DNA from: Halobacteriales archaeon QH_8_67_36
Lineage (GTDB): Archaea > Halobacteriota > Halobacteria > Halobacteriales > Haloarculaceae
Assembly (NCBI GenBank): GCA_003021755.1
Contig: PXQZ01000062.1
Location: 1-12,186, forward strand
Direction: 5' to 3'
DNA: 12,186 bases
Part shown: positions 1-5,786 of the stretch, piece by piece
How positions within the stretch are numbered: position 1 is the first letter of the stretch
Layout of the letters: the number at the start of each line of letters is the position of its first letter
Notes under the pieces: model-generated
Seen by the model: only the letters and a program-made list of their open reading frames with translations
Databases searched by the model: none
Told to the model about the DNA's origin: nothing
Program-made: the position numbers and the translations under genes

Positions 1-42
1 CCGCTACATATCCGTTACCTTTAGAAAACCTGAAGAGCGGAA

Positions 43-222
43 TGGGGTCGGAGGGATTTGAACCCCCGATCGGCTGATATCTCCAACCGGCGCCTCGGAA
101 CTCCAGAGGGTCATCGTTGCGAGTCGGTGATCAGCCGGTCGCTCAGTATATCAGCCCTCGGATGTCGTCCCTGGCGCGTGGCCTCTGGAGTCAGCCGCCT
201 TCCCGGACTAGGCCACGACCCC
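43..222 (-). tRNA. tRNA-Trp (anticodon CCA), intron-containing
   Basis: The minus strand folds as a tRNA: GGGGTCG (222-216) pairs with CGACCCC (50-44) as a 7-bp acceptor stem. The T arm contains GGTTCAAATCC, and the discriminator base is A (43). The anticodon CCA is at 188-186. An apparent 106-nt intron (184-79) interrupts the anticodon loop after position 37. Removing it gives a 7-nt loop CTCCAGA on a stem in which CTGA pairs with TCAG. The two cut sites lie in 3-nt bulges (AGA at 186-184 and ATA at 80-78) flanking a 4-bp helix, CTCC (190-187) with GGAG (84-81). This is the classic archaeal bulge-helix-bulge recognised by the tRNA-splicing endonuclease. No CCA end is encoded. A large intron in elongator tRNA-Trp is well known in haloarchaea. 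Confidence 0.97.
79..184 (-). ncRNA. tRNA-Trp intron, predicted box C/D methylation guide
   Basis: The intron carries two antisense elements against its own tRNA. Near 146-143 is a D'-type CTGA. The fifth base upstream of it (A151) pairs with the exon base that becomes U39, within a GGCTGATAT match to ATATCAGCC. At 98-95 is a D-type CCGA. The fifth base upstream of that (G103) pairs with C34 of the anticodon, within a 10-bp match (109-100 against 191-182). An ACGATGA at 117-111 is a near-consensus C' box. The 5' box C is weak: only a GACGACA-like string lies near 161-170. In Haloferax this intron is known to guide 2'-O-methylation of C34 and U39 in the pre-tRNA, so the same role is inferred here. 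Confidence 0.88.
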
Positions 223-243
223 GCACTCCGTCGTATGCCGATT

Positions 244-255
244 AGTACTAAAGGG
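244..255 (-). promoter_or_regulatory. TATA-like box for tRNA-Trp
   Basis: The minus strand reads CTTTAGTACT, centred about 28 nt upstream of the tRNA 5' end. This is the usual spacing for an archaeal TATA box. Confidence 0.6.
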
Positions 256-344
256 ATTTCGATTGTGGAACGGCCCACTGTCACCTGTCCTACGTGAAAG
301 GCGTCAACATCGGGTGACTCCACTCGGTGTGCCGGCCCGCAGTT

Positions 345-572
345 TCAGTCGCGGTCGGCCTCTGACCAGTCACACTCCTGGCATTTGTAGCCCGTAACGA
401 ACTCCAGTGCCGAGGGCATGTACCCTACCGACACGACGTTCTCGCCACACTCCGGACAGTCGCGGTCGGCGTCCGCTATCGGTTCCGCGTCCATCACGCT
501 CTCGCCCTCGATGAGTTCGGCGAGGCTCTCGGGGGTCTGCATTCGCCCCTGCACCACGCGATTGTCGGCCAT
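345..572 (-). CDS. Small zinc-ribbon protein, DUF5795 family
   Basis: This 75-residue acidic protein has two CxxC pairs, CPEC (C39, C42) and CQEC (C64, C67), which would form one zinc site. The conserved-looking N-terminus MADNRVVQGRM is followed by an LAELIEGE segment. I recognise it from memory as the haloarchaeal family of unknown function DUF5795; the exact number is recalled, not searched. The ATG at 572 is favoured because a TATA-like GATTTAGG is centred about 28 nt upstream, giving a leaderless transcript. The gene lies on the same strand as the DUF5794-type membrane protein upstream, but the 327-nt gap and its own promoter argue against a tight operon. The biochemical role is unknown; zinc binding is inferred from the cysteines only. 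Confidence 0.9.
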   Translation of the reverse strand: MADNRVVQGRMQTPESLAELIEGESVMDAEPIADADRDCPECGENVVSVGYMPSALEFVTGYKCQECDWSEADRD

Positions 573-594
573 ACCGGAGAGCGGTGCGTCGGCG

Positions 595-604
595 GCCTAA
601 ATCT
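595..604 (-). promoter_or_regulatory. TATA-like box for the zinc-ribbon gene
   Basis: The minus strand reads GATTTAGGCC, centred 28 nt before the ATG at 572. No leader or Shine-Dalgarno sequence is evident. Confidence 0.6.
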
Positions 605-698
605 TCCCCTCTGGACTGGTTTTGACGTGAACTACTGCTGCTGGGAACGTTTTCGGATGGACTGTCTCGCCAACAGTTGCTATGGGAGATGGACTGTC

Positions 699-793
699 CC
701 GCCAGAAAGCCCCACTCACAGCTGGTGACCGCGATGCTATCGACCGCCAGAAAGCCCCCGACTGGAGCTAGCCGGGGCTTTCTGGCGGTAGAC
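699..793. repeat. Three copies of a 15-bp motif, two forming a 16-bp hairpin
   Basis: The motif CCGCCAGAAAGCCCC occurs at 699-713 and 744-758 on the plus strand and in inverted orientation at 774-788. Copies two and three make a perfect 16-bp stem (743-758 with 774-789) around a 15-nt loop. Two more base pairs, 740-741 with 791-792, follow after one mismatch. Copy one could pair with copy three instead, through a loop of about 60 nt, so two alternative hairpins exist. There is no following T run on either strand, so a simple terminator is not obvious. The element lies in the 573-899 gap, which otherwise holds only the zinc-ribbon promoter. I see no transposase nearby. Its form resembles a REP-like or miniature non-autonomous repeat. 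Confidence 0.88.
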
Positions 794-899
794 ATCATTG
801 TAGCTGGAAACTGCTAGTGTTGCTTTCCGGGGGTCGGCACGGTCTCCGGAATCGAACGCGAACCTCGGCGCCAAAGCGGAGTCAAAACCGTCGTAGTTC

Positions 900-1787
900 C
901 TAAAGCCAGGGAGCGCGTTCCTGGTCCGTGTCGTACTCCACGGCGGCGCCGTCGTCGGTGCGCTCGTCGGCCGCGACGCCCTGGGAGGCCCCGCCGTCCG
1001 AGAACGCCGCCGTCAGGTCGACGGCGTCGGGGTGGTAGTCCCGGTGGCGTCGGCGGGCGTTCTCGGGATCGAACGAGAGCAGGGCGGTCACGCCGAGCAC
1101 CGCCAGCGCGACGGGCGCCCGCGTGGGCATCAGGCCCAGCACGGAGAGTGCGAGGACGCCCAGCGCGACGGCGCTGCCAAAGCGGAAGCGGTCGATGTCG
1201 ACGGCGTTGCGCAGCCACGGACTCGCCAGTGCGACCAGCAGCGCGAAGGCGACGCCGATGCCGGCGGTCGCCGCGGCACGGGCCAGCATCTCGGGGTTGG
1301 CCTCGACCACCAGCGTCGCGCCAGTGGGGTCGACGCTGGCGAGCAGGCCCAGGCCGACGATGATGGCGGGCCGAGGGAGCAGCTCGCCGATGCGGGCGCT
1401 CGCGGTCTGGGCCGCGATGGCCAGGATGACGATGCCGGCGAAGCGCTCGAAGGTGGCGAGGTGGACGACGCCGGCGATAGTCGGCGCGAGGGCCGCTTCG
1501 AGTACCGCCACCGGAATCAGGACGGCACCGATGACCAGCACGGCTTTGGCCTGCTGGCCCGGGGAGCCGTCCATCTCGGCGAGGACGACGGCGACCATCG
1601 CGGAGCCGCCGAACACGAGCAGGCCGACCTCGAGTATGCCGGTCCACGTCGTGAGCGCGCCCGCGAGGACGAGCACCGGGAAGATGCCGTCGACGAGCGG
1701 GAGGCCCATCACCGTCGCGAGCAGTCGGCCGCCGCGACCGACCTGTCGCTCGATGTCGAGGGCGACCGGATGTCTGGAGCTACTCAT
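900..1787 (-). CDS. Multi-pass membrane protein, DUF5794 family
   Basis: This 295-residue protein has roughly seven or eight hydrophobic segments between residues 22 and 240, for example 32-46, 51-70, 81-103, 115-129, 141-151, 172-190, 203-220 and 223-238. A hydrophilic, acidic C-terminal tail of about 55 residues follows. The N-terminus (MSSSRHPVALDIERQVGRGG) looks cytosolic, and no signal peptide is needed. I recognise it from memory as the haloarchaeal membrane family DUF5794, function unknown. The ATG at 1787 sits 6 nt after the stop of a possible upstream 54-codon ORF on the same strand, so the two may be co-transcribed from the TATA box near 1985. Transport or a structural membrane role is possible, but no motif decides this. 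Confidence 0.88.
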   Translation of the reverse strand: MSSSRHPVALDIERQVGRGGRLLATVMGLPLVDGIFPVLVLAGALTTWTGILEVGLLVFGGSAMVAVVLAEMDGSPGQQAKAVLVIGAVLIPVAVLEAALAPTIAGVVHLATFERFAGIVILAIAAQTASARIGELLPRPAIIVGLGLLASVDPTGATLVVEANPEMLARAAATAGIGVAFALLVALASPWLRNAVDIDRFRFGSAVALGVLALSVLGLMPTRAPVALAVLGVTALLSFDPENARRRHRDYHPDAVDLTAAFSDGGASQGVAADERTDDGAAVEYDTDQERAPWL

Positions 1788-1793
1788 CGCGTG

Positions 1794-1958
1794 TCAGCGC
1801 TGGGGATACCCCGAGTCCCCGTGGGTGGCTGCTGCGTGATCGAGACCGGCCGACGGCCGGTTCTCCTTCCCGAAGCCCACCGAAAATGTCTTGGCCGACG
1901 CCGTGGCTCGCGAGGATTGCCGGTCGGTGAGGTCGTTGGTGGATCGGGAGCAGCGCAT
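1794..1958 (-). CDS. Possible 54-residue leader gene upstream of the DUF5794-type gene
   Basis: An ATG at 1958 opens 54 codons ending in TGA at 1796-1794, only 6 nt before the start of the membrane-protein gene. Codon third positions are strongly G/C, as in the neighbours. A TATA-like TTATAT (minus strand, 1988-1983) is centred about 27 nt upstream of the ATG, the spacing of a leaderless haloarchaeal gene. The product begins MRCSRSTNDLTDRQSS and ends in HGDSGYPQR. It is basic and rich in serine, arginine and alanine, which is unusual for a halophile. I recognise no family. The alternative is that this stretch is the 5' leader of the membrane-protein mRNA and the frame is chance. Confidence 0.35.
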   Translation of the reverse strand: MRCSRSTNDLTDRQSSRATASAKTFSVGFGKENRPSAGLDHAAATHGDSGYPQR

Positions 1959-1980
1959 ATCCGTAATTAACTTTCAAAAC

Positions 1981-1990
1981 AATATAAGCG
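1981..1990 (-). promoter_or_regulatory. TATA-like box upstream of the DUF5794 unit
   Basis: The minus strand reads CGCTTATATT, 27 nt from the ATG at 1958 and almost 200 nt from the DUF5794-type ATG. It is the best A/T-rich box in 1800-2160. The plus strand reads AATATAAGCG here, so it could also fire rightwards into 2010-2190, where I see no gene. Confidence 0.5.
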
Positions 1991-2162
1991 TTGTGTGAGA
2001 TGCGGGACCACACTACAGGAAACGTGTGAATTTACCCCATACAACTGGACGAGCGTAGCGCGACGTGTTCACTGGGACAACATCACACGGTTTGTGACGG
2101 TGTTTCCGGCTGTCCCTGGGACCGCGGCACGCGAGGCCACCCCACTGCATACGAGTCTCGCA

Positions 2163-2170
2163 ACGTTTTT
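2163..2170 (+). promoter_or_regulatory. TATA-like box of guaB
   Basis: ACGTTTTT is centred about 28 nt before the guaB ATG at 2195, consistent with a leaderless transcript. Confidence 0.5.
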
Positions 2171-2194
2171 GCCCGGCGGTCATAGACGACTTAC

Positions 2195-3676
2195 ATGGCG
2201 AACGATTCCGAGCCCTTCTCCGAGAAACTCCGCGTTCCGGAGGCGTTGACTTTCGACGACGTACTGCTGCGTCCGAAGGAGTCCCGGATGGAACCCGACG
2301 AGGCCGACACCGCGACACGAGTCTCGAAAGGCGTCGAGCTGAACGTCCCAGTCCTGACCGCGGCGATGGACACCGTCACCGAGAGCGACATGGCCATCGC
2401 GATGGCGCGTCAAGGCGGCCTGGGCGTCCTGCACCGCAACATGGACGCCGACCGGATGGCGGCCGAAATCGGGCGGGTGAAACGCTACGACGAACTCATC
2501 ATCCGCAACGTCGTGACGGCACACCCCGAACAGACCGTCCGCGAGGTCGATTCGATGATGGACCACAAGGGCGTCTCCGGGGCGCCCGTCGTCGACGACG
2601 AGACCGGCGAAGTCCTGGGAATCATCTCCGGGACCGACATCCGGCCGTACCTCGAAGTCGGCGAGTCCGACGCCGTCACCGAGGCGATGACCGACGAGGT
2701 CATCACTGCCTCCGAGGACGTGACCCCCCGCGAGGCCCTCGAACTGATGTACGACCACAAGATAGAGCGCGTCCCCATCGTGGACGAGGCAAACCGCCTG
2801 GTCGGCCTCATCACGATGCGTGGCGTCCTCAAGCGCCGCGAGTACGATGACGCTGCCCGCGACGAGGACGGCCACCTCCGCGTCGGTGCCGCAGTCGGCC
2901 CCTTCGAGGTCGACCGCGCCGAGGCCGCCGACGAGGCAGGCGCCGACGTGCTGTTCATCGACTGCGCCCACGCCCACAACGCGAACGTCATCGACAGTGC
3001 CCGCGAAATAAAGGCGACAGTCGAGGCCGACGTCGTCGTCGGCAACATCGGGACCAGGGAAGCCGCCGAGGCCGTCGTCGACTTCGCCGACGGCGTGAAG
3101 GTCGGCATCGGCCCCGGCTCCATCTGTACGACCCGCGTCGTCACCGGCGCCGGGATGCCCCAGATTACGGCCGTCTCACAGGTCGCCGACGTAGCGAGCC
3201 AGCACGACGTGCCGGTCATCGCCGACGGCGGCATCCGGTACTCCGGTGACGCCATCAAGGCCATCGCCGCCGGCGCGGACGCGGTGATGCTTGGCTCGTA
3301 CTTCGCCGGGACCGACGAGGCCCCCGGTCGCGTCATCCAGATGAACGGCAAGAAGTACAAGCAGTACCGCGGCATGGGCAGCGTCGGCGCGATGAGCGAG
3401 GGCGGCGGCGAGCGCTATCTCAAGGAGGACGACGAGGACGACTACGTCCCCGAGGGCGTCGAAGCTGCGACCCCCTACAAGGGGTCGCTCGCCTCCGAAC
3501 TCCACCAGCTCGTCGGCGGGATGCAGTCCGGCATGGGCTACGTCGGTGCCGAGACCATCCCCGAGTTCAAGCAGCGTGCCGAGTTCGTCCGCATCTCCGC
3601 GGCCGGCCAGCAGGAGAGCCACCCCCACGACGTGATGATCACGGACGAAGCGCCCAACTACAGCCCCGACAGCTAA
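2195..3676 (+). CDS. guaB: IMP dehydrogenase
   Basis: This enzyme oxidises IMP to XMP with NAD+, the first committed step of GMP synthesis in the cytosol. The 493 residues match the usual length. The N-terminal part of the barrel starts LTFDDVLLRP (18-27). Two CBS domains occupy about 103-155 and 165-213 and are known in this family to bind adenine or guanine nucleotides as regulators. The catalytic loop GPGSICTTR gives the nucleophile Cys311. The phosphate-binding segments IADGGIRYSGD (342-352) and GSYFAGT follow. The mobile flap has the YRGMGSVGAM region (391-400) and the Arg407-Tyr408 pair, which acts as catalytic base in characterised homologues. GGMQSGMGYVGA lies near the C-terminus. The gene stands alone with its own promoter. 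All key residues are present. Confidence 0.98.
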   Translation: MANDSEPFSEKLRVPEALTFDDVLLRPKESRMEPDEADTATRVSKGVELNVPVLTAAMDTVTESDMAIAMARQGGLGVLHRNMDADRMAAEIGRVKRYDELIIRNVVTAHPEQTVREVDSMMDHKGVSGAPVVDDETGEVLGIISGTDIRPYLEVGESDAVTEAMTDEVITASEDVTPREALELMYDHKIERVPIVDEANRLVGLITMRGVLKRREYDDAARDEDGHLRVGAAVGPFEVDRAEAADEAGADVLFIDCAHAHNANVIDSAREIKATVEADVVVGNIGTREAAEAVVDFADGVKVGIGPGSICTTRVVTGAGMPQITAVSQVADVASQHDVPVIADGGIRYSGDAIKAIAAGADAVMLGSYFAGTDEAPGRVIQMNGKKYKQYRGMGSVGAMSEGGGERYLKEDDEDDYVPEGVEAATPYKGSLASELHQLVGGMQSGMGYVGAETIPEFKQRAEFVRISAAGQQESHPHDVMITDEAPNYSPDS

Positions 3677-3728
3677 CTGTCGGCCGAACCGGGCGAGTGA
3701 TGCCGTGATTCGAGCGGAGCGGCCGTTC

Positions 3729-3738
3729 GAGCAAAAGA
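3729..3738 (+). promoter_or_regulatory. TATA-like box of the GNAT gene, decides the start
   Basis: GAGCAAAAGA lies about 35 nt upstream of the ATG at 3769 but only about 14 nt before the in-frame GTG at 3748. A transcript from it would begin at or just before 3769, which favours the shorter protein. Confidence 0.45.
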
Positions 3739-3768
3739 GACTCCACGGTGGCGGTGAGACTGCGACCT

Positions 3769-4209
3769 ATGGCTCCGTACGAGACACACGTCGGCGGTGA
3801 CGCGGCCGCCGGTGAGATGGCCAGAGCGGTCCGCCGAGCGGTGTTCATCGACGAGCAAGGCGTCGACGAAGCCGACGAGATGGACGGGAAAGACGATGTC
3901 GCGACCCACATCGTCGTCACCGACGACGGCGAGCCGGTTGCGACGGCGCGGTTCCGGTTCGTCGAGGCGACGACCGCCCGGATCGAACGCGTCGCCGTCC
4001 TCGAACCGTACCGCGGCGAGGGACTGGGTGCGAGCGTGATGGAAACCGCCGAGTCGATAGTTCGCGAACGGGGCGCGACGTCGGCCGTTCTCCACAGCCA
4101 ACTGCGTGTCGCGGAGTTCTACGAGGAACTCGGCTACGAGGTGGTGGGCGACCGGTTCGAGGAAGCGGGCATCCCACACGTCGAGATGCGGAAACGGTTA
4201 GTCGAGTGA
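3769..4209 (+). CDS. GNAT family N-acetyltransferase (ElaA/YjcF-like)
   Basis: The predicted protein has 146 residues and would transfer an acetyl group from acetyl-CoA to an unknown amine. The N-terminal signature RAVFIDEQGVDEADEMDGKD (24-43) is typical of the ElaA/YjcF group. Motif A of the GNAT fold is RVAVLEPYRGEGLGASV (74-90), whose R-G-E-G-L-G loop binds the CoA pyrophosphate. The C-terminal strand and helix include AEFYEELGYEVVGDRFEEAG, the usual ending with a conserved Tyr (Y118 or Y123). I chose the ATG at 3769 rather than the upstream GTG at 3748 because of promoter spacing. It follows guaB by about 90 nt with its own TATA-like box, so co-transcription is possible but not required. 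The substrate cannot be told from the sequence. Confidence 0.92.
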   Translation: MAPYETHVGGDAAAGEMARAVRRAVFIDEQGVDEADEMDGKDDVATHIVVTDDGEPVATARFRFVEATTARIERVAVLEPYRGEGLGASVMETAESIVRERGATSAVLHSQLRVAEFYEELGYEVVGDRFEEAGIPHVEMRKRLVE

Positions 4210-4294
4210 TAGTGATTCGTGTAACGATTGACCGACCTACGCCGACCCCGCAGGCGCTATCCGGAACCGATCTACAATGATCACTACGAGGCCC

Positions 4295-4428
4295 GTTCGC
4301 TTCGCTCCTCACCCAATGTTCGTCGCAGGAAGGCGTCTCTCGGAATTCGAACCCCGGTCGGAGCGAAGCATCTCCCTGATTCGAATCCCCGCTGTTGATG
4401 CCACTGCTCACGTTCGTTCGCAGGGCAA
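4295..4428. repeat. Degenerate tRNA-tail-like repeats beside tRNA-Lys
   Basis: The plus strand shows GTTCGTCGCAGG (4318-4329), then ATTCGAACCCC (4345-4355) 15 nt later. The same order appears as GTTCGTTCGCAGG (4412-4424), then ATTTGAACCC (4442-4451), the latter being the real T arm of tRNA-Lys. A third T-arm-like string, ATTCGAATCCCC, is at 4379-4390. The region therefore looks like decayed duplications of the tRNA 3' end and its flank, as left by repeated integration or recombination at a tRNA gene. None of the copies folds as a complete tRNA. The 219-nt gap 4210-4428 holds no other gene that I can support. Confidence 0.55.
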
Positions 4429-4502
4429 CGGGCCGGAAGGGATTTGAACCCTCGACCGACGGCTTAAGAGGCCGTCGCTCTGCCAGACTGAGCTACCGGC
4501 CC
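4429..4502 (-). tRNA. tRNA-Lys (anticodon CTT)
   Basis: The minus strand gives a complete cloverleaf without an intron. GGGCCGG (4502-4496) pairs with CCGGCCC (4436-4430), and the discriminator is G (4429). The D arm is AGCTCAGTCTGGCAGAGC. The anticodon stem is CGACGGC/GCCGTCG around the loop CTCTTAA, with CTT at 4468-4466. The T arm is GAGGGTTCAAATCCCTT. No CCA end is encoded. The 5' end lies 9 nt after the stop codon of the lipoprotein gene on the same strand, and no TATA-like box is visible at the expected distance (about 4525-4535), which falls in that gene's coding end. Confidence 0.98.
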
Positions 4503-4511
4503 TGCACCGTA

Positions 4512-5549
4512 TCAGAAGAACCCACCGCCGTACTCGAAGGTCGGCTGCTCGGCCGTTACGGTCGCCGTGTTTCCGTCAGTGTTGACGCTGATATTGTCGT
4601 GATTTGCGAGCGAGCCGTCGCCGCTGTTGTTCGCTTCGATCCACTCGTTCAGGTCGCCCTCGTCGACGTCCCCGTCGCTGTCGTAGACGTACACCCACTG
4701 CTTTTCGGTCGTATCGCCGTTGATGCTGTCGGCTCTCCCGGAGGCGACGAGACCGTCGAAGTCGGCGGTCGGGATGTTCTCGTTGCCGCCGTTGTCGGAA
4801 CCGACCGGGTTCGCCAGCAGTTCGAAGTTGACACCGACACCGCTGTTGAGCGTGTCGACGAGCGTGCTGAAGGTGTCGTCGCTGTCCACGAGGCGGTCGT
4901 CACCGTTGGAGCCGGTGTCGATTATCCCCTCGACGACATCTGCTGCGTCCTCCGGGTCGGAATCGTTACTGAAGTTTCCAACGCGCTGGCCTTCGACGAT
5001 AGTACCGTCTCCGACAGCAATCGCGTCCGGGGAGTCTTCCGGTTCTTCCTGGATATAGATCTCGTAGTTGTCGTTGTACGTCCCATCGGACTCGTACACA
5101 GTGCTCCCGACGGAACCACCGCTGTTCTCGGCTCCGGGCGTCGGCGTGCTCGGCTGGCTGGCGGTAAGCTCCGTCTTGACGGCCTCGGTGTCGAACGAGC
5201 CGGAGATGACGCGGCCGTCCGGAAGGTTGACCTCCATGGCCACGTCCTCCGGGTCGATACCCAGCGTGAGGTATTCCGTTCCCCGGATGCTGAGTCGGGT
5301 GAAGTCGTTGAGATTCTCCTCGTTCGAGAGTATCGACTCGTAACTGACGACACTGCCGTTGAGACCCTCCGCGTCACTCTCGAAGGCGTCGGGCTCGTAC
5401 ACCCAATCCGAGTAGGCGCCGAGGTCGCCGCCGCCGCCCGGAAGCAGGTCCTGTATCGCGCTACAACCCGAGAGACTTCCCACTGCACCCAGTGCAGCCG
5501 TTCCCGCGCCGACTCGCAGCAGTTTCCGTCGTGTAACTTCTTCGGACAT
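4512..5549 (-). CDS. Tat-exported lipoprotein of unknown function
   Basis: This 345-residue protein begins MSEEVTRRKLLRVGAG. A twin-arginine motif (T6-R7-R8-K9-L10-L11) precedes a short hydrophobic stretch and the lipobox LSGC with Cys29. It is therefore exported folded by the Tat pathway and probably lipid-anchored at Cys29 on the outer face of the membrane. The mature part is very acidic and rich in Asp, Gly, Ser and Asn, typical of halophilic surface proteins. A low-complexity linker PSTPTPGAENSGGSVGS lies near residue 133. I recognise no catalytic motif or named domain. The ATG at 5549 is supported by a TATA-like box 27 nt upstream. The gene ends 9 nt before tRNA-Lys, an unusually tight arrangement. 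Confidence 0.9.
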   Translation of the reverse strand: MSEEVTRRKLLRVGAGTAALGAVGSLSGCSAIQDLLPGGGGDLGAYSDWVYEPDAFESDAEGLNGSVVSYESILSNEENLNDFTRLSIRGTEYLTLGIDPEDVAMEVNLPDGRVISGSFDTEAVKTELTASQPSTPTPGAENSGGSVGSTVYESDGTYNDNYEIYIQEEPEDSPDAIAVGDGTIVEGQRVGNFSNDSDPEDAADVVEGIIDTGSNGDDRLVDSDDTFSTLVDTLNSGVGVNFELLANPVGSDNGGNENIPTADFDGLVASGRADSINGDTTEKQWVYVYDSDGDVDEGDLNEWIEANNSGDGSLANHDNISVNTDGNTATVTAEQPTFEYGGGFF

Positions 5550-5570
5550 TAACTCTTGTGTTTCTTTCCA

Positions 5571-5580
5571 CTCTTATAGT
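5571..5580 (-). promoter_or_regulatory. TATA box of the lipoprotein gene
   Basis: The minus strand reads ACTATAAGAG, centred 27 nt before the ATG at 5549. A second A/T box, CATATAAGTA, lies at 5595-5586. Confidence 0.7.
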
Positions 5581-5752
5581 ACTTACTACTTATATGAACG
5601 TTCGAGCCGTTTCCTTACCAGATATGTTTATCCCGGACAAAGACAGAGACGGATGTCGCCGGGGTGATCCGACCGGTAGAACTGCCTGTAGGGTTGTTGA
5701 CCGGTTCATGTCCGATGGAGCTGGGGGTCGCCAGCCCGCTCAGGAGACGGTG

Positions 5753-5762
5753 TGATATAAGT
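5753..5762 (+). promoter_or_regulatory. TATA box of the TrkA-N/DHH gene, decides the start
   Basis: GATATAAGTA is centred about 29 nt before the ATG at 5787. It excludes the farther upstream in-frame ATG at 5664, which would lie before the promoter. The rest of the 5550-5786 gap shows no supported gene. Confidence 0.75.
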
Positions 5763-5786
5763 ACGTGCCGACCGGACACCTTCTCA

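Larger units (their letters stand above)
573..899. other. Gene-free stretch between two minus-strand genes
   Basis: This 327-nt region holds a TATA-like box at its left edge and the palindromic repeat in its middle. At 885-889, just past the membrane-protein stop, the minus strand has a short run of four T that could be a weak terminator. No reading frame here has convincing start and codon usage. Confidence 0.7.

Noticed and set aside
58..323. Short ORFs on both strands over the tRNA-Trp gene
   Set aside because: They are translations of the tRNA and its intron.
814..1647. 277-codon minus frame
   Set aside because: Out-of-frame shadow of the membrane-protein gene, dominated by Arg, Gly and Pro.
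1032..1970. 312-codon plus-strand frame over the DUF5794-type gene
   Set aside because: Low-complexity Gly/Arg/Gln/Asp product with no membrane helices. The minus frame has proper hydrophobic segments and codon bias.
1995..2249. 84-codon plus ORF before guaB
   Set aside because: Overlaps the guaB start, weak codon bias, no recognisable features. A TATA-like box at 1981-1990 alone does not support a gene.
3748..3768. Upstream GTG start for the GNAT gene
   Set aside because: Only about 14 nt from the TATA-like box, so it would not be fully included in the transcript.
4395..5552. 385-codon plus frame across tRNA-Lys and the lipoprotein
   Set aside because: It starts in the tRNA flank and reads through the tRNA. 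The minus frame has a Tat signal, lipobox and TATA box.
5664..5786. Upstream ATG start adding 41 residues to the DHH protein
   Set aside because: It lies before the TATA box, and the extra residues (Cys/Arg/Pro-rich) do not look like part of the Rossmann domain.
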